A stretch of DNA of 64,000 bases from Ardenticatenales bacterium (lineage in GTDB: Bacteria; Chloroflexota; Anaerolineae; Promineifilales; Promineifilaceae): the NCBI GenBank assembly GCA_020634515.1, contig JACKBL010000002.1, positions 372,001-436,000 on the forward strand, written 5' to 3'. Shown piece by piece: positions 61,615 through 64,000 of the stretch (its first letter is position 1; each line of letters starts with the position of its first letter). The notes beneath the pieces were generated by a model that made no database searches, was not told the origin of the DNA, and was given only the letters and a program-made list of their open reading frames with translations. The translations under genes were made by a program, and so were the position numbers.

Positions 61615-62901
61615 ATGATGTATCGTTCTTTTCCTCTCCAGTTAGTTTTCGCCGCGTTGGTGTTTTTGTTAAGTGCTTGTTCCCCATCTGCAACGATTGA
61701 TTCTAACGAAGCATTGCTGCAAACAACTGTGCCCGAACCGGTAGTTTCTTTCACACCTACCACGTTGCCGCCAACACGAAAAGTAACTGTGACGCATACA
61801 CCCCAACCCATGTTAACGGCTACAGCTTCTCCATCGCCTGAAATGGCACTCTTGCCCACAACCACACCCGTCTTAACGCTAACAGAGGAAGCGCCCACTG
61901 TCCCTTCACATCCTTTTACGACTAGCATCGCCTTGCAGGGATGGTTTGGGGCACCAGAAAGACTAGAAATAGCCGTTTACGATCCGCTCAACAAACGGAT
62001 GACTACGATTATGCTTCCCGAGACCATAGATGGTTTATCTTATGGTCCCCCGCAGTGGTCTTCAGATAAAACCAAGTTAATGTTTGCCGTATTCAATCCC
62101 GTGGAAAACGCAGGTGGATTCTGGGTTTCAGATCCTACTGGTACTAATCTACACCAGGTTGGTCCGAAGTATCCGCGAGAAATCAACCACGATCAGGTTT
62201 CTGGAATAGCTGGGTTTGGTTGGTCCTTCACGAACGACTGGTTTGCCTATGCTAATTTTTATTCCCCTATAGATTGGAGACTATTCTTGCTGGACATGTC
62301 TTCTGGGAATAGCATCCAAACCGGGGTCAACATGTATTGGGCTGTCTGGTCGCCGTATGACAACCGTCTGGCTTACATTACGATAGATAATGATGCCTTG
62401 TACATAGCCGCGCCAGAATCATTCGACCAGCCACAGAGGTACGGTCACGAGGAGTATGTGGGCACGATGGCCTGGCATCCAACGGAGAATAAGATTCTGG
62501 TAGGCACAGGCGACAATTTCGTCATAAGCAGCCTGAACAAGTTGTGGTCGCTGGATCTGGATACAGGTCAATGGCAGCTCATTGGTTCATTTCCCTATCT
62601 ATCGCGGATGGCATATTCACCTGATGGCACGCTCATTGCAGTTGATTCCCAACATGCAGCCAGAAAGCTATCCACGTTGACTATCGTGGACGCAGATTCA
62701 GGCGAAAACATTGCCCAAATCGAGAAGGCGAACACATTTTTCCATCGTCTGGATTGGCTAGATGTACAAACCGTTGCCATCAGTACACGCGACAACATAC
62801 TGGTCTTTCCTGTGCAGCAGCCTGAGAGTACCTACTGGGTCTTTGATGAGAACAGTCCGATTTATGCATATTATGAACACATTCAAATTGCTGATTGGTG
62901 A
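61615..62901 (+). CDS. Lipoprotein with TolB-like beta-propeller
   Basis: From the ATG at 61615 the 428-residue protein has a lipobox LVFLLSACSPS (Cys about 19), a Thr/Pro linker (about 40-100) and a propeller of WD40/TolB-like repeats: LSYGPPQWSSDKTKLMFAVF, MYWAVWSPYDNRLAYITIDND, TMAWHPTENKILVGTGDN, YLSRMAYSPDGTLIAVDS. Such lipoproteins bind or sense partners outside the cell. It lies just right of the insertion sequence and is less GC-rich than the core genes. No operon partner is seen. Confidence 0.78.
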   Translation: MMYRSFPLQLVFAALVFLLSACSPSATIDSNEALLQTTVPEPVVSFTPTTLPPTRKVTVTHTPQPMLTATASPSPEMALLPTTTPVLTLTEEAPTVPSHPFTTSIALQGWFGAPERLEIAVYDPLNKRMTTIMLPETIDGLSYGPPQWSSDKTKLMFAVFNPVENAGGFWVSDPTGTNLHQVGPKYPREINHDQVSGIAGFGWSFTNDWFAYANFYSPIDWRLFLLDMSSGNSIQTGVNMYWAVWSPYDNRLAYITIDNDALYIAAPESFDQPQRYGHEEYVGTMAWHPTENKILVGTGDNFVISSLNKLWSLDLDTGQWQLIGSFPYLSRMAYSPDGTLIAVDSQHAARKLSTLTIVDADSGENIAQIEKANTFFHRLDWLDVQTVAISTRDNILVFPVQQPESTYWVFDENSPIYAYYEHIQIADW

Positions 62902-63098
62902 GGAAGGTCCTTCTTCAGAGGCGGGTGTTTTTGAGAGCGTGTTGCAGAAGTAGCGGATGGGTTGGGTGAATTGTGTCGGAGTCGCTTTTAAAAAAGCGGA
63001 AAATGGGGCGGCACGGGTCAAATTGTGCCAATGTCGTTGTTTTGTTTAGGTGAGACCACAGTTAATCGTGGTCGGTTAACATGTTTTTGACTCTTCCG
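62902..63098. other. Intergenic gap between the propeller lipoprotein and the IS1182 transposase
   Basis: About 200 bp with no gene. A short inverted repeat GACCAC-N8-GTGGTC lies near 63053-63072, perhaps at the end of the IS1182 element. Confidence 0.4.
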
Positions 63099-63129
63099 AA
63101 AAAAGCCTCAACCACCAACTGGTTGAGGC
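63099..63129 (-). terminator. Rho-independent terminator of the IS1182 transposase
   Basis: On the reverse strand GCCTCAACCA-N5-TGGTTGAGGC (63129-63105) is followed by six T (63104-63099). The hairpin overlaps the last codons of the transposase (MPQPVGG). A classic intrinsic terminator. Confidence 0.85.
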
Positions 63130-64000
63130 ATGACATAATTAGCGGTACCAACTTGAAAAACAAGCCGCCGCTCGAAAATAATGCCCCGACGATAGAAAAT
63201 AGCTATCAAAAGGGCTGTTAGCGACAAAAATAGAGACAAAATGAAAGCCCCAGACATATTTTCATCCAATTGGGACGCTTGTTCGAGATAGTAATGCGTA
63301 AGACGATGAACATTAACCAACAAGGCCGACCCCAGAACGACCATTTGCGAACGAATCAAGCCGCGCACCGGCAGCTTGCCTCCCGCAAAGGGGTTCTTGA
63401 CCGAACGCACCGTCGCCTCTACGCCTGCACGAACCCCATTGTTCGTAGCGGTAATCCGTTGTCGCAACACAGCCACCTGGATAGCGCGCGTGTTTACCAG
63501 CAACGTCGGCCCACTGCGCTTACGCGGCTGAACCCGACATTCCTTTTGGAAAAAGGGGCATTCCGCACAAACATCGCTCGCCAATCGTGCCAACCAACGC
63601 CCCTCTTTCTGCCCCGGCTCCAAAATAGCCAATTGCCCCTGCGGACAACTGACCTGTTCTGGTATGCCGTCGTCTGTCAACTGCCAACTGTATTGCTCCC
63701 AACCCCACTGCTTCCCTTGCGATTTACCGCCGCGCAGACGAGATGGATGCAATTCTGTCCCATGCGCGTCGCACGCTTCTTCGGACTTGGGGCCGGTGTA
63801 ACCGCCATCCACCGTCATTTTATCGACCTGATGGCCGCGTTCAGCCTGTTCGGCCAACGATTGCGCCAGCAATTGACCATCATCGGTGTTGTTGCTGGCT
63901 GTTTGTACGCTGGTTATCAGTTGCACTGGGTTTTCTGGGTCGCACGTTTCGCTAACGTTGCTCACAAAGTCGCGATACCGCTCCCCATTTTTCTCCCGAT
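63108..64000 (-). CDS. IS1182-family transposase (N-terminus beyond the right edge)
   Basis: The reverse frame is open to the window edge (REKNGERYRDFV just inside it), so the 5' part is missing. The visible 297 codons include VDKMTVDGGYTGPKSEEACD (second catalytic Asp), a cysteine cluster CAECPFFQKECRVQPRKRSG, and the DDE_Tnp_1_6 tail RAGVEATVRSVKNPFAGGKLPVRGLIRSQMVVLGSALLVNVHRLTHYY with the last Glu in VEATVRS. The C-terminal 45 residues are hydrophobic (MSGAFILSLFLSLTALLIAIFY), unusual for the family. It is followed by a strong terminator. Confidence 0.88.
   Translation of the reverse strand, partial: REKNGERYRDFVSNVSETCDPENPVQLITSVQTASNNTDDGQLLAQSLAEQAERGHQVDKMTVDGGYTGPKSEEACDAHGTELHPSRLRGGKSQGKQWGWEQYSWQLTDDGIPEQVSCPQGQLAILEPGQKEGRWLARLASDVCAECPFFQKECRVQPRKRSGPTLLVNTRAIQVAVLRQRITATNNGVRAGVEATVRSVKNPFAGGKLPVRGLIRSQMVVLGSALLVNVHRLTHYYLEQASQLDENMSGAFILSLFLSLTALLIAIFYRRGIIFERRLVFQVGTANYVMPQPVGG

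Overview
The window reads as a high-GC chromosomal segment of a Chloroflexota bacterium (Anaerolineae/Ardenticatenia-like). This is an inference from gene content and style: many secreted proteins with Thr/Pro 'TPTP' linkers, DUF4012 and DUF2723 proteins, a GH63-type glucosidase, a short alpha-glucan phosphorylase and an RsmD of the APPQY type. There is no rRNA or convincing tRNA. A striking signature runs through the host-like DNA: the palindrome TGCCGGCA occurs roughly 90 times by hand count, but I found none in the insertion-sequence segments.

Layout. 1-10.4 kb (minus strand): an FG-GAP/DUF11/RTX surface protein running off the left edge, an acyl-CoA dehydrogenase, MogA, a PHP-AlbA_2 fusion, a receiver-only response regulator, three small membrane proteins, alpha-glucan phosphorylase with a clear promoter/operator, and an ATP-grasp protein. 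11.1-18 kb (plus): sucCD, a large membrane protein with a C-terminal beta domain, a coupled AAA ATPase/DUF4276 pair that resembles a split OLD-type module, and rsmD. 18-24 kb (minus): a P-type cation ATPase, a membrane-anchored protein, purine nucleoside phosphorylase and a tyrosine recombinase. 24-34 kb: a tandem array of 16-bp palindromes, a cyclic 2,3-diphosphoglycerate synthetase-like protein, GH63 glucosidase, sulfurtransferase, a PKD/CAP secreted protein and a bactofilin fused to a long coiled coil. 34-45 kb: MTA phosphorylase, a SEDS (RodA/FtsW) protein coupled to a PBP that has lost its catalytic motifs, HtpG, a TIM-barrel lipoprotein, nicotinate phosphoribosyltransferase, a small lipoprotein and an SH3 protein. 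45-52 kb (minus): an envelope/exopolysaccharide-like run of UbiA prenyltransferase, serine hydrolase, GT2-sugar transferase fusion, DUF2723 and DUF4012.

52.6-64 kb is accessory DNA: an internally deleted insertion sequence with perfect 16-bp ends, a second broken transposase, a large RHS/YD-repeat gene carrying several frame lesions (including a 27-C run) that ends in an AT-richer unrecognised C-terminal domain followed by a candidate immunity lipoprotein, another insertion sequence with a frameshifted transposase, a beta-propeller lipoprotein, and an IS1182-type transposase running off the right edge.

Dispersed inverted repeats with AGATTGGACCAATTT/AAATTGGTCCAATCT arms form a MITE-like family between genes. 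The most interesting points are the RHS toxin cassette, the TGCCGGCA signature, the AAA/DUF4276 pair, the SEDS plus dead-PBP pair and the MITE family.
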